From contig NZ_SSNW01000016.1 of assembly GCF_004801315.1 (NCBI RefSeq), forward strand, positions 8,823 through 72,822: a DNA stretch of 64,000 nucleotides, in the 5' to 3' direction. This DNA is from Deinococcus sp. Arct2-2 (GTDB lineage Bacteria; Deinococcota; Deinococci; Deinococcales; Deinococcaceae). The notes beneath the pieces were generated by a model. The model searched no databases. It was not told where the DNA came from and saw only the letters and a list, made by a program, of their open reading frames with translations. Position numbers and translations under genes: made by a program. Below are positions 1 to 9,231 of the stretch, one piece after another (the first letter of the stretch is position 1; every line of letters begins with the position of its first letter).

Positions 1-356
1 AGATCGAAACCCAGCAGCCCAATGGAATTACAACCAATCTCAACTTGGCGTTGGGGTTTTCAGTGCCGATCTATGTGGCGAGTCCAGCCATGAAATCGGC
101 TGTGCAGTACGCGGTGCAGCGTGAAGGCAGCGACCTGATGGTCAAGGTGACCAATCAGGGCAACCGCCACGCTACCTTCAATGGTTTGGCCGTCGTTCGG
201 GACGACCAGAAGGTGGATATACAGTCGTTCGCGGTGCTGAGCGGCGCAACGTTTACGCTCCGAATTCCCGGCCTCGCCGAAAAAAGCGGCCAACTGAAAT
301 TCACTTTTCGTAATGAGGATGGGGTGACTGTCAATGACCTCATCTCTGTCCCCTAA
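1..356 (+). CDS. Pilus-assembly chaperone, 5' truncated by window
   Basis: The window opens inside this gene; the frame is open from base 3 and stops at TAA 354-356, leaving about 117 codons. Near its start lies the alternating hydrophobic strand LALGFSVPIYV, which resembles the G1 strand that periplasmic pilus chaperones (CsuC/FimC type) lend to pilin subunits; a second small beta domain follows. Such chaperones fold subunits in the periplasm and pass them to the outer-membrane usher, and an usher gene follows with a 23-base overlap. Family is inferred from the G1-like strand plus context; the N-terminal domain and signal peptide lie outside the window. Confidence 0.7.
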   Translation, partial: IETQQPNGITTNLNLALGFSVPIYVASPAMKSAVQYAVQREGSDLMVKVTNQGNRHATFNGLAVVRDDQKVDIQSFAVLSGATFTLRIPGLAEKSGQLKFTFRNEDGVTVNDLISVP

Positions 357-2658
357 AGGACGCACTGGCGCGGCCCACCGTATGCGGCATCCTTGGAGCA
401 AGACGGTGCTATGCAGCCTCATTCTGTGCAGTGGGGCAGTCGCACAATCGGCTGCAACGCCAGTGGTGCCTCCAGTGGCAGCCGCATCTGAACCCCCCGG
501 CTGTAGCGCCACCGAAGAACTGCTGAGTGTGGCTGTAGGCGGCACGGAGCGCGGTACGTTCATTGTGCGGGTCAGCCGCGACGCCCAAGACCGGGTTTCG
601 GTGCTGCTGCCTGCAGCGGTGTTGCGGGCAGCAGAGCAGGCATATATCGCGCAGAACCTAAGCTGCGACGGTGAGGCGTTTGTGCTGCTGAGGCCAGAGA
701 TTCAGGTGCGCTATGACCAGAGCGCTCAGGCGGTGCGTGTGTCTCCGGCACTGAATCTGCTGGGGAGCGGCAGTGTCGATTTAAGCCTGCCTGATCCAAC
801 TGCAGAGGCCGCCCCTGAGCCTCAGGTGCAGCGTTCGTCTTGGGGCGTGAATGCGGGCGTGCAGGGTACGGCCAGCTACCGACAAAATGGTGCCTCTGGT
901 GCTTTGCCCAACAACTCTCCCAACAGCTATACAGGCGCGGCTTATGTTGGCGTGGGCGCGGCGCAGGCAGGATTGGCAGGCTACGCGGGCCTGCTGGCAC
1001 GTTCGGCCACCGCCACCCAAGAGGCGTCGATAGAGCTGCGGGCCGCAGGACAATGGACAGTCAATCCCGATCTGGTGGTCTACGGCGCTTGGAATGCCGC
1101 CCCCAACGGCAACGATCCGGCCTTTTCTCCGTCTACTTTCCGGGGTGTGGCTGTCGCAGCGCGGGGCGGCTTTTCGCGCCGACTACCCAAACTGGTCATC
1201 GAATTGCCAGTAGAAGCCGACATTGAAGTCACCGTCAATCTAAAAAGAATTAGGGCGTTCCGGGCCGCCGCCGGATCGTTGACGCTCCTTAACATTCCGC
1301 TCAGTGGGTCTGGGCCGAGCCGTGTGGTGGTCTATATCACCGATGAAACCGGCACGCGGCAAGTAGACGCCGAGGTGCCCGGCAGTGCCCGCGCCCTGCC
1401 CCCCGGCGCTTACTTAGCCAATGCACAGGCGGGAATTTCCAACGGCACCTTATCGGGCTCCGCAGCAGTTCAACTGGGACTGGCAAGCGGCTGGACGATC
1501 ACAGGTCAGGCTGCCGCACAGGGGGCACCCTCGGCAGGCAACCGCTTTTCTGTGCGCGCAAGTGCCGCCTACAGTCAGGCCCGGTTCAGTGTAGCGGGAG
1601 GTCTAGAGGCCGTCCGGGCTACCGATTCGGCGGGCGCAGTGAGCCAAGCTTGGACGGCCAATCTCAGCGCCGGAACAAATTTGGGCGCTGGACAACTTCA
1701 GGCGTTTCTTAGCCTGCCGCTGAATGACCTGTCGGGCAGCGTGGTGGGGGGCAAGGCCTCTTACACCAACCGCAACTGGCTACTGGGGGCCAGCGCTTCT
1801 TCCGGATTTCAGCCCCAATCATGGCAGGCTGGCGCTTCGGCCACCTACTTTTTTGGCCAGCGGGGCAGCCTCACGGCCCAAGCCGACCTGTCTCCCGGAA
1901 GCTCACGCATCGGCCTGAGCGCGTCTTTTGTGCCTTGGCCAGAGCTACAGCTGGCGGCGCAAGTTTCGTCTAGTCCCACAGGAGCGCAGATCAGCGGCAG
2001 CGCCGGATACCAAATCAGCCCCGCTCAAGCCCTGCGTCTCAACGTTTCTAACGAAGACGCGGCGCTGTCTTATACCTATAACCGAGAAGTCGATGTTCAG
2101 GTCACGGCAGGGTTGCATGCAGCGGCGGTTCAGGCCACCGGCGCTTTGGTGTTGACGAATGGAACGGTGCAGCTCAAGCCTGCGCTGGCCCAAAGAGCGT
2201 TGCTGATTCAGACTGGTGTTCCCAATCTTCGCCTGTTGCTAGCAGGAACGGTGGTTGCCGTGACCGACGGACGCGGCGAAGCCCTCATCACCGATTTGCC
2301 GCTGGGAGAAGTGGTGTCCATCCGGGTTGATCTGGCATCCTTGCCGTTCGGTGTGGCGGTGGGCGCAGAACAGCGTGAGGCCGTACCGCCCCTGAGCGGC
2401 GTGACCACTGTGGATTGGCGCGACAACTTTAAAGCCTTCCGGTTTGTTCGTTTTTTTTGGTCGACACAGGAAGTGGCTGCCGGAACCGATGTGCTCATCA
2501 ATGGTGAGCGTGTGCTGGTCGACGATGAGGGCTACGGCCTTACCCCTCGTTCCTCAGTGGTGTTGCAGGCCGAGATTCGTAGCAATACCGATGCTCGGAG
2601 CTGCCGCGTCGACATCGGCCCCAGTGCTGAACAGGCCGCTTGTACGGAGATCCGCTAG
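334..2658 (+). CDS. Outer-membrane fimbrial usher protein (PapC/CsuD-like)
   Basis: 774 residues. An N-terminal export signal is visible (about residues 17-38, ending AVAQ), then a cysteine-containing N domain, a long Gly/Ala/Ser-rich repetitive beta region suited to a 24-strand barrel (about 170-600), and a plug-type segment near residues 300-350 with the usher-like pattern LPVEADIEVTVN ... LNIPLSGSGPSRVVV. Two cysteines near the C-terminus (CRVDI, AACTEI) probably form a disulfide. Ushers form the pore through which chaperone-bound pilins are assembled. ATG 334 is chosen because GGGGTGA lies 6 bases upstream and it couples to the chaperone; ATG 379-384 region offers a shorter start with a cleaner signal peptide. 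Shorter than many FimD proteins (about 800-850). Confidence 0.8.
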   Translation: MTSSLSPKGRTGAAHRMRHPWSKTVLCSLILCSGAVAQSAATPVVPPVAAASEPPGCSATEELLSVAVGGTERGTFIVRVSRDAQDRVSVLLPAAVLRAAEQAYIAQNLSCDGEAFVLLRPEIQVRYDQSAQAVRVSPALNLLGSGSVDLSLPDPTAEAAPEPQVQRSSWGVNAGVQGTASYRQNGASGALPNNSPNSYTGAAYVGVGAAQAGLAGYAGLLARSATATQEASIELRAAGQWTVNPDLVVYGAWNAAPNGNDPAFSPSTFRGVAVAARGGFSRRLPKLVIELPVEADIEVTVNLKRIRAFRAAAGSLTLLNIPLSGSGPSRVVVYITDETGTRQVDAEVPGSARALPPGAYLANAQAGISNGTLSGSAAVQLGLASGWTITGQAAAQGAPSAGNRFSVRASAAYSQARFSVAGGLEAVRATDSAGAVSQAWTANLSAGTNLGAGQLQAFLSLPLNDLSGSVVGGKASYTNRNWLLGASASSGFQPQSWQAGASATYFFGQRGSLTAQADLSPGSSRIGLSASFVPWPELQLAAQVSSSPTGAQISGSAGYQISPAQALRLNVSNEDAALSYTYNREVDVQVTAGLHAAAVQATGALVLTNGTVQLKPALAQRALLIQTGVPNLRLLLAGTVVAVTDGRGEALITDLPLGEVVSIRVDLASLPFGVAVGAEQREAVPPLSGVTTVDWRDNFKAFRFVRFFWSTQEVAAGTDVLINGERVLVDDEGYGLTPRSSVVLQAEIRSNTDARSCRVDIGPSAEQAACTEIR

Positions 2659-2667
2659 AATATAAGG

Positions 2668-3045
2668 CTAATAGAACGTGGCCCAGCCTGCCTGCTGCTG
2701 GTCTGCTTGCTGCACATCGGGAGAAGCGGCAAAGGTGTAGCGGTTTAGGGTTCCGCCCTCGGCAGCGGGCTGCGAGTCTGTGAGGGCCAGCAGCGGTTGT
2801 GCAGGCAACTGACCCCACAAAGAGATCACGGTGCGTGGATCTGCCGGACTGAACCCTTGAGTACAGCGCAGCGTCACGCCCTCAGCATCTACACCGCGCA
2901 GTTGGCAGGTACCCAGCACGTTGACATGGAACGTGACGGTACCGTGTTCTGCCGCAACAGCAGAGGCAGGAGAGGCACACAGCAGCGCGGCCAAACTGGC
3001 CTGAGTACAGAGCTTGAGCAGTCGTTTGAGTCGTAGGTGAACCAT
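2668..3045 (-). CDS. Small secreted protein next to usher; possible divergent pilin
   Basis: 125 residues from ATG 3045, which has GGGAGG 4 bases upstream. It has a clear signal peptide (two Arg/Lys near the start, a hydrophobic stretch, ASPASAVAA cleavage region) and two mature cysteines about 16 residues apart (GTCQL, LRCTQ), ending in GWATFY. The size, the Cys pair and the aromatic C-terminus would fit a spore-coat-U/pilin-type subunit, but the sequence is not clearly recognisable. It converges on the usher gene with only 9 bases between stops, so it is transcribed separately. Function is inference from location only. Confidence 0.5.
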   Translation of the reverse strand: MVHLRLKRLLKLCTQASLAALLCASPASAVAAEHGTVTFHVNVLGTCQLRGVDAEGVTLRCTQGFSPADPRTVISLWGQLPAQPLLALTDSQPAAEGGTLNRYTFAASPDVQQADQQQAGWATFY

Positions 3046-3125
3046 GTTGCCTCCCGGATGAACAGGCTTCCGGCTCAGGCAGCGGTCAGCCCTCACCTCG
3101 ATAAGCCCAGCGTAGACGGCAAAGC

Positions 3126-3206
3126 CTCACGGGCTTCTCTCCGTGAGCGACATCAATCCGGGATTTTCAACGCGGCAGCACAAAGGGCGTGAACTAAAGC
3201 ACGCCC
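3126..3206. other. Two intergenic hairpins (CTCACGG/CCGTGAG and GGGCGTG/CACGCCC)
   Basis: Between two minus-strand secreted genes lie two perfect 7-bp hairpins: CTCACGG...CCGTGAG near 3126-3147, and GGGCGTG (3185-3191) with CACGCCC (3200-3206). Read on the minus strand the second is followed by TTTGTG and may terminate the gene ending at 3235. The first then lies in the leader of the next gene downstream. The T tract is weak, so the terminator role is tentative. Confidence 0.4.
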
Positions 3207-3234
3207 GAAGTGAGGTTGGTACGTTTTGCTGGGT

Positions 3235-3816
3235 TCAGCGGCCCAGAGTCAGAGAAACCTGCGCCGACTCGGCAAACGGAGAGACTTTCACGGCGCGGCC
3301 TACATCGACCAGAAAGACGTTCCAGCCGCGCTTCAGGCTCGCTTCGTAGCCCCGGTTGGCCTTCACAGTCACGTCGGTGCCGACCCAAGCCACAAAGACG
3401 CTGCTGTTCCCCGAATTCAGCGTGACCTCGTTCAGCGGTTCATTGTCGTCACGTTGGCCGCTGCGGTTGGTGTCGCGGTAGGTAAAGAATTTCAGTTCCG
3501 CCGTTTGCACAGGGGCGCTGACCGTGACGGGGTCGATCACGCCGGGCCAACTCACGTTTTGGGCGCTGAGGGAAGTTTGGGCGCGGGCACTGGGAGCGAT
3601 GGCAGGCAATTCTAGGCGGAATTTGCTGTCTACAACGGGCACACTCACGACCTCTTGTACGGCCTGACCGCTGGGTGTCACAGCCCAACCGCTGACCCGC
3701 GTTCCATCGGCAACGCTGCCGGTAACGGTGCCCGCAATGCCCAGCGCGGAAGCCGGGGCCAGCGTGCCCAGTCCCAGCAGGGTCAAGGTGGCGAGGGTAC
3801 GAGCAGTGAGGTTCAT
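3235..3816 (-). CDS. Secreted hypothetical protein
   Basis: 193 residues from ATG 3816, with a signal peptide (hydrophobic residues 7-24, APASALG cleavage region). The mature part is short-stranded and Thr/Ser/Val-rich, with a calcium-loop-like segment [11 protein letters not shown] near residue 118, followed by an alternating beta pattern to the C-terminus. I do not recognise a named family; it reads like a small beta-sandwich exported protein. An in-frame ATG 6 bases upstream (3822) exists, but a TAGACT -10 box ends 6 bases before ATG 3816, which favours the shorter, leaderless start. Confidence 0.6.
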   Translation of the reverse strand: MNLTARTLATLTLLGLGTLAPASALGIAGTVTGSVADGTRVSGWAVTPSGQAVQEVVSVPVVDSKFRLELPAIAPSARAQTSLSAQNVSWPGVIDPVTVSAPVQTAELKFFTYRDTNRSGQRDDNEPLNEVTLNSGNSSVFVAWVGTDVTVKANRGYEASLKRGWNVFLVDVGRAVKVSPFAESAQVSLTLGR

Positions 3817-3822
3817 ACCCAT

Positions 3823-3828
3823 AGTCTA
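3823..3828 (-). promoter_or_regulatory. Leaderless -10 box for secreted protein
   Basis: TAGACT on the minus strand ends 6 bases before ATG 3816; no Shine-Dalgarno precedes that ATG. Confidence 0.5.
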
Positions 3829-3898
3829 CTCGCGGGCCTGATGTTGGTGTGACGACGGATGACGATCTCTTTACGTGTGCGGGGGAAAATTGGTCACA

Positions 3899-3927
3899 AG
3901 AAAAAGGCCAGAGCGTATGCCCCGGCC
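3899..3927 (-). terminator. sucD: Intrinsic terminator downstream of sucCD
   Basis: On the minus strand a 9-bp stem (GGCCGGGGC / GCTCTGGCC, two G-U pairs) with loop ATAC is followed directly by TTTTTCTT. It lies about 150 bases past the sucD stop, beyond a palindromic repeat, and is the best terminator for the sucCD transcript. Confidence 0.65.
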
Positions 3928-3949
3928 TCTCCCCTGTTTTGCTTGCTCA

Positions 3950-4071
3950 TACGGATTCCGGCCATTCCGTTATCCTCCGGAAAAACACCGGAGGCTAACT
4001 CCATTCTGGAATCCGTACTGTTTCCCACTCGCTCCGCTCGGATTAAAAGCCCAAATACATGGCTTTTAATC
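3950..4071. repeat. Palindromic TACGGATTCC element downstream of sucD
   Basis: TACGGATTCC (3950-3959) and its exact inverse GGAATCCGTA (4008-4017) flank an inner perfect 7-bp hairpin CCTCCGG/CCGGAGG (3974-3994). A further perfect 11-bp hairpin GATTAAAAGCC/GGCTTTTAATC (4041-4071) follows, ending 5 bases from the sucD stop. Related fragments (ACGGATTCCGAT, TATACGGACTCCGATTAAAA) recur near 46849 and 63946, so this is a dispersed repeat and not just a local terminator. Confidence 0.55.
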
Positions 4072-4075
4072 GGAA

Positions 4076-4987
4076 TCAGTTCTGAATATTCAGCGCTTTC
4101 TTGACCATGTCCATGATTTGGGGCATGGTGTCGGCCACAGGCACATTCACGGCGGCAAAGGCGGCCAGCTTGCTTTCGGGCGTGCCCACGTTGCCCATGA
4201 TGATGGCTCCGGCGTGGCCCATGCGCTTGCCAGCGGGCGCACTACGGCCACTGATGAAGGCGATCACGGGCTTCTTCATATGCTTGCCGATGTACTCGGC
4301 GGCGGCTTCTTCGTCGGCCCCACCAATCTCACCGATGAGCACGATGGCGTCGGTGTCGGGATCGGCTTCAAACATGGGCAGCACGTCGGCAAAGGTAGTG
4401 CCGATCACGGGGTCGCCGCCGATGCCCACCGTCGTCGACGTTCCGAGGCCCGCGTCGCTGAGCAGCTTGGCGGCTTCGTAGGTCAGCGTTCCGGAGCGGC
4501 TGATCAGGCCGATGCGGCCCTTTTCGCTGTAAATCTTGTTGGGCATGATGCCCACTTTGCACTCACCGCTGGTGACGAGGCCGGGGCAGTTGCCGCCGAT
4601 CAAGCGCACGCCCTCGCCACCGTTTGCACGGCTGATGGCGTCAAGCGCCTTGACTTCCTGCACGGCCCGCATCATGTCGATGGTGGGCACGCCTTCGGTG
4701 ATCAGGATGATCAGGGGCATTCCGGCGTGGGCGGCTTCCAGCACGGCGTCGGCGGCTCCGGCGGGGGGCACGAAGATGATGGAGACGTTTGCGCCGTGTG
4801 CCGCTTTGGCTTCCGCCACGCTGTTGTACACGGGCCAGCCTTCAAAGTCGCTGCCGCCTTTGCCGGGGGTCACGCCCGCGACGACTTGGGTGCCGAATTC
4901 TTTCATGGCGCGGCTGTGGCTCGCGCCTTCGCGCCCGGTCATGCCCTGCACGATGACCTTGCTGTCTTTGTTGACTAGGATGCCCAT
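4076..4987 (-). CDS. sucD: Succinyl-CoA ligase, alpha subunit
   Basis: 303 residues, the usual length. SucD binds CoA and carries the phosphohistidine used to make ATP or GTP from succinyl-CoA in the TCA cycle, as a heterodimer with SucC. Visible are the N-terminal CoA-binding Rossmann start ([11 protein letters not shown]), the SRSGTLTYE loop, the [12 protein letters not shown] phosphate loop and the active-site histidine segment GHAGAI near residue 248. It starts 3 bases after the sucC stop, so the two are one minus-strand operon with subunits made in equal amount. A long open antisense frame across it is a codon-bias shadow. Confidence 0.97.
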   Translation of the reverse strand: MGILVNKDSKVIVQGMTGREGASHSRAMKEFGTQVVAGVTPGKGGSDFEGWPVYNSVAEAKAAHGANVSIIFVPPAGAADAVLEAAHAGMPLIILITEGVPTIDMMRAVQEVKALDAISRANGGEGVRLIGGNCPGLVTSGECKVGIMPNKIYSEKGRIGLISRSGTLTYEAAKLLSDAGLGTSTTVGIGGDPVIGTTFADVLPMFEADPDTDAIVLIGEIGGADEEAAAEYIGKHMKKPVIAFISGRSAPAGKRMGHAGAIIMGNVGTPESKLAAFAAVNVPVADTMPQIMDMVKKALNIQN

Positions 4988-4990
4988 GAC

Positions 4991-6154
4991 TTATTTCGCC
5001 TCCCCAGCTGAGTTTGCGTCTCTAGAGGCCGCTTCTGCCGCCTGAAACATATCGGGGTACATCTGAATCAAGGGGCTATTCACTTCTGCAAGCAGCGCCT
5101 TGGCTTCTTCTTCGGCGGTTCCGGCAATCCGCATTCGCACGGGCTTGGTCAGAATGCCTTCGTTGAGGGCCTGAATCACGCCTTTGGCCACTTCGTCGGC
5201 GCGGGTGATGCCGCCGAAAATGTTGATGAAAATGGCTTTCACGTCGGTGTCCTTAGACACCAACTTGACGGCGTTGTACACGATTTCGGCTTTGGCACCG
5301 CCGCCGATATCGAGGAAGTTGGCGGGTTTGGCTCCGGCGCGGTTCACCACGTCGAGGCTGGTCATGACAATGCCTGCGCCGTTGCCCAATACGCCCACGT
5401 TGCCGTCATCCAGTTTTACGTAAGCAAAGCCGTACTTGCTGGCTTCGATTTCCAGCGGATGCTCGGCTTCCAGTTCGCGCCAGTCCAGCAAGTCTTTGTG
5501 GCGGTACATGGCGTTGTCGTCGATTTCGAATTTAGTGTCCAGCGCCAGCGGCGTGCCGTCGGCGTCGATAAACAGCGGGTTGATTTCCACCAACACGGCG
5601 TCGCGGGCCAGTGCGGCCTGACTCATCTTCACCATCATGTCGGCAATCTTGTTCAGGTTGCCCTTGAATCCGGCGCGAATGGCGACTTCACGGGCCTCGT
5701 AGGGGCGCAGGCCGGTGATGGGATCGACGCGGTGGCGAATGATGGCTTCGGGACGCTCGGCGGCGAGTTCCTCGATTTCCATGCCGCCCTCGGCGCAGGC
5801 CATCAGCGTAAAGCTCTGCACGTTGCGGTCAACGATCATGCCCACGTAGTACTCGGTTCCGGCGTCGATATCCACGGCTTTGGTGACCAGCACCTTGTTC
5901 ACCGTCAGGCCCTTGATGTCCATGCCCAGAATCTTCTCGGCATTCTCGAAGGCTTTGTCGATGGTAGGGCTAAACTTCACGCCGCCCGCTTTGCCGCGCC
6001 CGCCCACATGCACCTGAGCCTTGACGACGACGGCCTGACCGTACTCCCGCGCAATGGTGCGCACTTCGTCGGGGGTGTAGGCCACTTTGCCGTCTTGCAC
6101 GTTCACGCCAAATTGCCGCAGCAGTTCCTTGCCCTGATACTCGTGAAGTTTCAC
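4991..6154 (-). CDS. sucC: Succinyl-CoA ligase [ADP-forming], beta subunit
   Basis: 387 residues from a GTG start at 6154, where the family N-terminus [11 protein letters not shown] begins; AGGAG lies 5 bases upstream. A longer frame reaching 6322 has no family sequence before this point. The N-terminal ATP-grasp domain shows [17 protein letters not shown] (about 43-60), and the C-terminal part has the [12 protein letters not shown] and [10 protein letters not shown] segments of the CoA-ligase domain. SucC binds nucleotide and succinate and pairs with SucD, encoded 3 bases downstream. Confidence 0.97.
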   Translation of the reverse strand: MKLHEYQGKELLRQFGVNVQDGKVAYTPDEVRTIAREYGQAVVVKAQVHVGGRGKAGGVKFSPTIDKAFENAEKILGMDIKGLTVNKVLVTKAVDIDAGTEYYVGMIVDRNVQSFTLMACAEGGMEIEELAAERPEAIIRHRVDPITGLRPYEAREVAIRAGFKGNLNKIADMMVKMSQAALARDAVLVEINPLFIDADGTPLALDTKFEIDDNAMYRHKDLLDWRELEAEHPLEIEASKYGFAYVKLDDGNVGVLGNGAGIVMTSLDVVNRAGAKPANFLDIGGGAKAEIVYNAVKLVSKDTDVKAIFINIFGGITRADEVAKGVIQALNEGILTKPVRMRIAGTAEEEAKALLAEVNSPLIQMYPDMFQAAEAASRDANSAGEAK

Positions 6155-6344
6155 GGTTTCTCCTCTTTGGTTCCCACGCGGGAACAGTCTGTTTTGTGTT
6201 GACCCATGCCCGATCAGGCAGGGGCCGCCGTCTTTTCGTCCCGAAGAAGTATAAGCGGCGGGGAGCGGGGGCGGGCGAATGTCCCTACAGTGGGGACAGT
6301 GACGGGCCGTCTGAGACTCCACATCCCCTCGGCGTCCCTTCTGT

Positions 6345-6350
6345 TACCTT
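6345..6350 (+). promoter_or_regulatory. Leaderless -10 box for Xaa-Pro peptidase
   Basis: TACCTT ends 7 bases before ATG 6358, with no Shine-Dalgarno in between. It fixes this ATG over longer upstream frames. Confidence 0.6.
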
Positions 6351-6357
6351 GGCGGGC

Positions 6358-7407
6358 ATGACACAACTCGCGGACTTACAGCAGGCCATTCGGGAAGCAG
6401 GTGTAGACGCCCTGTGGGTCAGCACTCCGGCCAATGTGCGGGCGCTGACGGGCTTTTCCAGCGGCGCAGACGGCAAGGTGTTGGTGGGGCCGGGAGACGC
6501 GGTGACGCTGTACACCGACTCGCGCTACACCGTGCAGGCGGGGGAAGAATCGCGGGTGGCGGTTCATATTGCCCGCCCGCCGGAAACCTACCAACATGCG
6601 GCAGACACTGTAAAAGGTCTGCGCGTGGGTATCGAGGCCGAGCATCTGACTGTGGCGAGCTTGGAAGACCTGCGCCAGCACTGGGACGCTGAACTGGTGC
6701 CGGTGCGGGGGCTGATCGAGGGACTGCGGGCTATCAAATCGCCGGAAGAAGTGCAGGCCATTCGGGAAGCACAGGCGGTGGCAGACCGTGTGTTTGCCGA
6801 GGTGCGTCCCATGATCCGGGCGGGCGTGCGGGAACTGGACGTGGCGCTGGAACTGGAATTGGGTTTGCGCCGCGCTGGGGCCGAAGTGGGCTTTGACGTG
6901 ATCGTGGCGAGCGGGCCACGCGGGGCCATGCCGCACGGCGTCGCCTCGGAGCGTGTAATTGAGGACGGCGATCTGGTGACCATCGATTTTGGCGCGAGGC
7001 TGCACGGCTACCACTCCGATATGACGCGCACGCTGGCGGTGGGCACGCCATCGGATGAGATGCGGCGGGTGTACGGAGCGGTGCTGGAAGCCGAAGAAGC
7101 TGCCATTGCTGCCGTGAAACCGGGCATGAAGTGTGCCGATCTGGACGCCCTCGCACGCGGCATCTTGGAGCGGCACGGCTTAGGCGAAGCCTTCGCGCAT
7201 TCGCTGGGGCACGGGGTGGGCCTGAATATCCACGAGGCTCCCGGCCTCCGCAAAACCAGTGAGGAAGTGCTGGCGGCGGGCATGGTGATTACCATCGAAC
7301 CGGGCGCGTACCTGCCGGGCGTGGGCGGCGTGCGAATCGAGGATTTGCTGTTGGTGACGGAGGACGGCTATGAGGTGCTGAGCCTGACGCCGAAGGAGAC
7401 GGTGTGA
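6358..7407 (+). CDS. pepQ: Xaa-Pro peptidase (M24 family)
   Basis: 349 residues, typical for PepQ/PepP-type enzymes that cut before or after proline in short peptides in the cytosol. The N-terminal creatinase-like domain covers about residues 1-125; the pita-bread catalytic domain follows with all five metal ligands in order: Asp and Asp in [18 protein letters not shown], His in [13 protein letters not shown], Glu in ITIEPGAY and Glu in GVRIEDL. Dipeptidase and aminopeptidase activity cannot be told apart from the sequence. It overlaps the next gene (GTGA), and is divergent from sucC. Confidence 0.92.
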   Translation: MTQLADLQQAIREAGVDALWVSTPANVRALTGFSSGADGKVLVGPGDAVTLYTDSRYTVQAGEESRVAVHIARPPETYQHAADTVKGLRVGIEAEHLTVASLEDLRQHWDAELVPVRGLIEGLRAIKSPEEVQAIREAQAVADRVFAEVRPMIRAGVRELDVALELELGLRRAGAEVGFDVIVASGPRGAMPHGVASERVIEDGDLVTIDFGARLHGYHSDMTRTLAVGTPSDEMRRVYGAVLEAEEAAIAAVKPGMKCADLDALARGILERHGLGEAFAHSLGHGVGLNIHEAPGLRKTSEEVLAAGMVITIEPGAYLPGVGGVRIEDLLLVTEDGYEVLSLTPKETV

Positions 7408-7904
7408 AACGGGCGCTCTTACTGACGCTCCTGCTCCTCGGGACTGCCTCTGCCGAACGGGTCTACCGCGTGCAACCGGGCGATACTTTGTGGAAGCTGG
7501 CCCAGCAAAATGGGGTGACGGTGGCCGCGTTGCAGCGGATGAACGACTTACCGGGCCAACTGTTGGAAGTCGGGCAAGTGCTGAAGCTTCCCGGCGGGAC
7601 GGACACGGCGCGGGTGGTGAATGAGGAAGCCCCCGTCTTTCAGCGTGGCTCGGCGGTGTATTACGGCGGGCGGGGCAACAGCCAAACGTCTATGACCGCC
7701 GCGCACCTGAGCTTGCCGTTTGGAACATGGGTGCGTGTGACGCACGCCAACACGGGCCGCAGCGTAGACGTGATGATCAATGACCGGGGGCCGTTTGGCG
7801 TGCCCAGCCGCATTATCGATCTATCCAACGAGGCGGCGGCGGTGCTGGGGATCTTGTCGCAGGGCGTGGCCCCGGTCACGCTGACGATCTTGTCAAGGCC
7901 CTAA
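7404..7904 (+). CDS. LysM plus RlpA-like double-psi barrel secreted protein
   Basis: 166 residues from GTG 7404, overlapping the peptidase stop by 4 bases (GTGA). A signal peptide (about 1-18) leads to one LysM module ([18 protein letters not shown]..., about 21-63) that binds glycan strands, then a double-psi beta-barrel of the RlpA type (about 80-165) with [17 protein letters not shown] and the NDRGPF signature that holds the catalytic Asp of lytic transglycosylases. It probably cleaves or binds septal peptidoglycan. The pairing LysM-RlpA instead of RlpA-SPOR is the point of note; the start is supported only by translational coupling. Confidence 0.85.
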   Translation: MKRALLLTLLLLGTASAERVYRVQPGDTLWKLAQQNGVTVAALQRMNDLPGQLLEVGQVLKLPGGTDTARVVNEEAPVFQRGSAVYYGGRGNSQTSMTAAHLSLPFGTWVRVTHANTGRSVDVMINDRGPFGVPSRIIDLSNEAAAVLGILSQGVAPVTLTILSRP

Positions 7905-8063
7905 AGCTGACTTTCTGGCCCACCCCGCACCGGCCCCCGGCTGCATGAAGACCTTTCCTACCGCGTAGGCATCGGCGGGAGTGTTAGAATCTCACGGGTT
8001 TCAACCACACAAGCTTCAGTCCCAATCTGTTTGTGTTTCACCCCACCGAGGAGGATGGTTTTA

Positions 8064-8534
8064 ATGACGATGGAAACGGCACTACTCACGCTGGACACGC
8101 TCGCGAAATACCTGAAGGAAAAAGAAGTCCAGTTGGACATGGAAGAGAACAACGGCCAGCGGTTTATTCGCATGGGCTGGCGCTTCGAGATGGGCGACGC
8201 CGCCGTATTGGTGAGCGTCAACGACGGCCCCAACAACACCAGCCGCCTCGAAGTCACTTGCGTGACCCAGAAGCAATACCCCGGACGCCGCGCCGAAATC
8301 GTGACCATGCTGAACGACCGCAACCGCGAACGCGCCTTTGCCCGCAGCATCGACGCCGACGGCAACGTGTGGCTGGAGTACGTCGGCTTTTACCCCACAC
8401 TGGCCGAAATGCCACAGGAAACCTTCGACACGCTGTTTGGCGGCGTGCTGATGCACTTCCAAGACGACTACGCCACGCTGGAAGGCTACGTGGCAGGCAA
8501 CGGAGAAATGCAGGTGCAGATGCCTCAGGCGTAA
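8064..8534 (+). CDS. YbjN-domain protein
   Basis: 156 residues from ATG 8064, which has GAGGAGG 9 bases upstream, one of the few strong Shine-Dalgarno sites here. The fold pattern (short helix, then beta strands with [26 protein letters not shown]) matches the YbjN/type III chaperone-like family, small cytosolic proteins of uncertain role that have been linked to stress and motility regulation in enterobacteria. No signal peptide or membrane segment. A terminator follows, so it is monocistronic. Confidence 0.7.
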   Translation: MTMETALLTLDTLAKYLKEKEVQLDMEENNGQRFIRMGWRFEMGDAAVLVSVNDGPNNTSRLEVTCVTQKQYPGRRAEIVTMLNDRNRERAFARSIDADGNVWLEYVGFYPTLAEMPQETFDTLFGGVLMHFQDDYATLEGYVAGNGEMQVQMPQA

Positions 8535-8552
8535 GCCTCAGGGATTGAGCGG

Positions 8553-8578
8553 GGCGGGGTCATTCCCGCCTTTGCTTT
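8553..8578 (+). terminator. Terminator after YbjN gene
   Basis: GGCGGG (8553-8558), 6-base loop, CCCGCC (8565-8570), then TTTGCTTT. Starts 19 bases past the YbjN stop. Confidence 0.6.
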
Positions 8579-8700
8579 GAGATGATAAGTGAAATGATTC
8601 ACGACAATTCCAACTCGTGAGGACTTTGTCTGCTGTTTCAATTCCGTTTAAGGATCAGGGGTCTAAGGGTCTGTGGAAGGGCAAAAGCTGTTGAGGGCGC

Positions 8701-8754
8701 TGTTGCACTCCCCTTGAGGGGGGCTGGCTGCGAAGCAGACTGGGGGGTTTACAC
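8701..8754 (+). repeat. Right half of GTGAACCCCCC palindromic repeat
   Basis: Carries the GGGGGGCTGGCTGCGAAGCA and GGGGGGTTTACAC parts of the family seen complete at 50230, 52577, 52709 and 59716. Its left half is missing. After the transposon at 8768 a left half of a second copy follows, the same order as in the tandem pair at 52.6 kb. The rest of 8579-8700 holds only a GGTCTAAGGGTCT fragment. Confidence 0.7.
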
Positions 8755-8760
8755 CGACTC

Positions 8761-9095
8761 AAATTAACAAGAGTTTCCAATCAAGAAAATGCGTCGTGTA
8801 GAACGTTCATTTCAGGATTGAAATGGAAGAAAGCACGGTCAGCACAACACATTTCATATTGACCGTGCAGGACACGGGTCGCAGTTAGGGGAAAGGAGAG
8901 TGCAGCGGAAACCTGAAGGGGAATGCAGCGCATCAGGAGCGTGGTGAGAACGGACGAGTAGCGTTCAAACGCGCTGACAGCGCGTTTTTCAGGATCACCC
9001 ATTGTTGACGTACTGACCGCAGTTTTCATACGCCGACCCTGCTCTTTCGCCCGCCCAGACGTCTTGCCCAATCTTGTGGAAACTCTTGAAATTAA
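8761..9095. mobile_element. 321-bp miniature transposon/IS remnant with TIRs and target duplication
   Basis: Perfect 12-bp inverted termini CAAGAGTTTCCA (8768-8779) and TGGAAACTCTTG (9077-9088) bound a 321-bp segment; the match continues with a 2-base gap (CAAGA). Directly outside both ends is the same 7-mer AAATTAA (8761-8767 and 9089-9095), a target-site duplication. Inside, a minus-strand frame of about 80 codons (9029 down to 8781) ends at the terminus and may be a transposase remnant, but I cannot assign it. TIR and duplication lengths would fit an IS4/IS1-like DDE transposase acting in trans. Removing it restores a tandem-repeat junction like that at 52690-52710. Confidence 0.75.
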
Positions 9096-9099
9096 AATT

Positions 9100-9151
9100 G
9101 GAAGGTGAACCCCCCCGTTGCTGGCGCAACGCCCCCCCTTGAGGGGAGGAC
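9100..9151 (+). repeat. Left half of GTGAACCCCCC palindromic repeat
   Basis: GGAAGGTGAACCCCCCC, the CGTTGC/GCAACG hairpin and CCCTTGAGGGGAGGAC are present; the copy then stops and unrelated sequence runs to the pepF stop. 9152-9231 contains nothing further that I can assign. Confidence 0.7.
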
Positions 9152-9231
9152 AATGGCAACAAAACACGGACGGGCCATACTCCAGCCACGTCCGTGCTTG
9201 CAAAATTTTATGACCGTCGAAATGACCTCTT

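Noticed and set aside
4118..4978. 286-codon plus-strand frame rich in Gly and His across sucD
   Set aside because: Antisense to a clear sucD; composition is the usual mirror of a high-GC gene.
8781..9203. 140-codon minus-strand frame as a full gene
   Set aside because: It begins outside the transposon-like element and crosses a palindromic repeat; only a possible remnant of about 80 codons lies inside the element.
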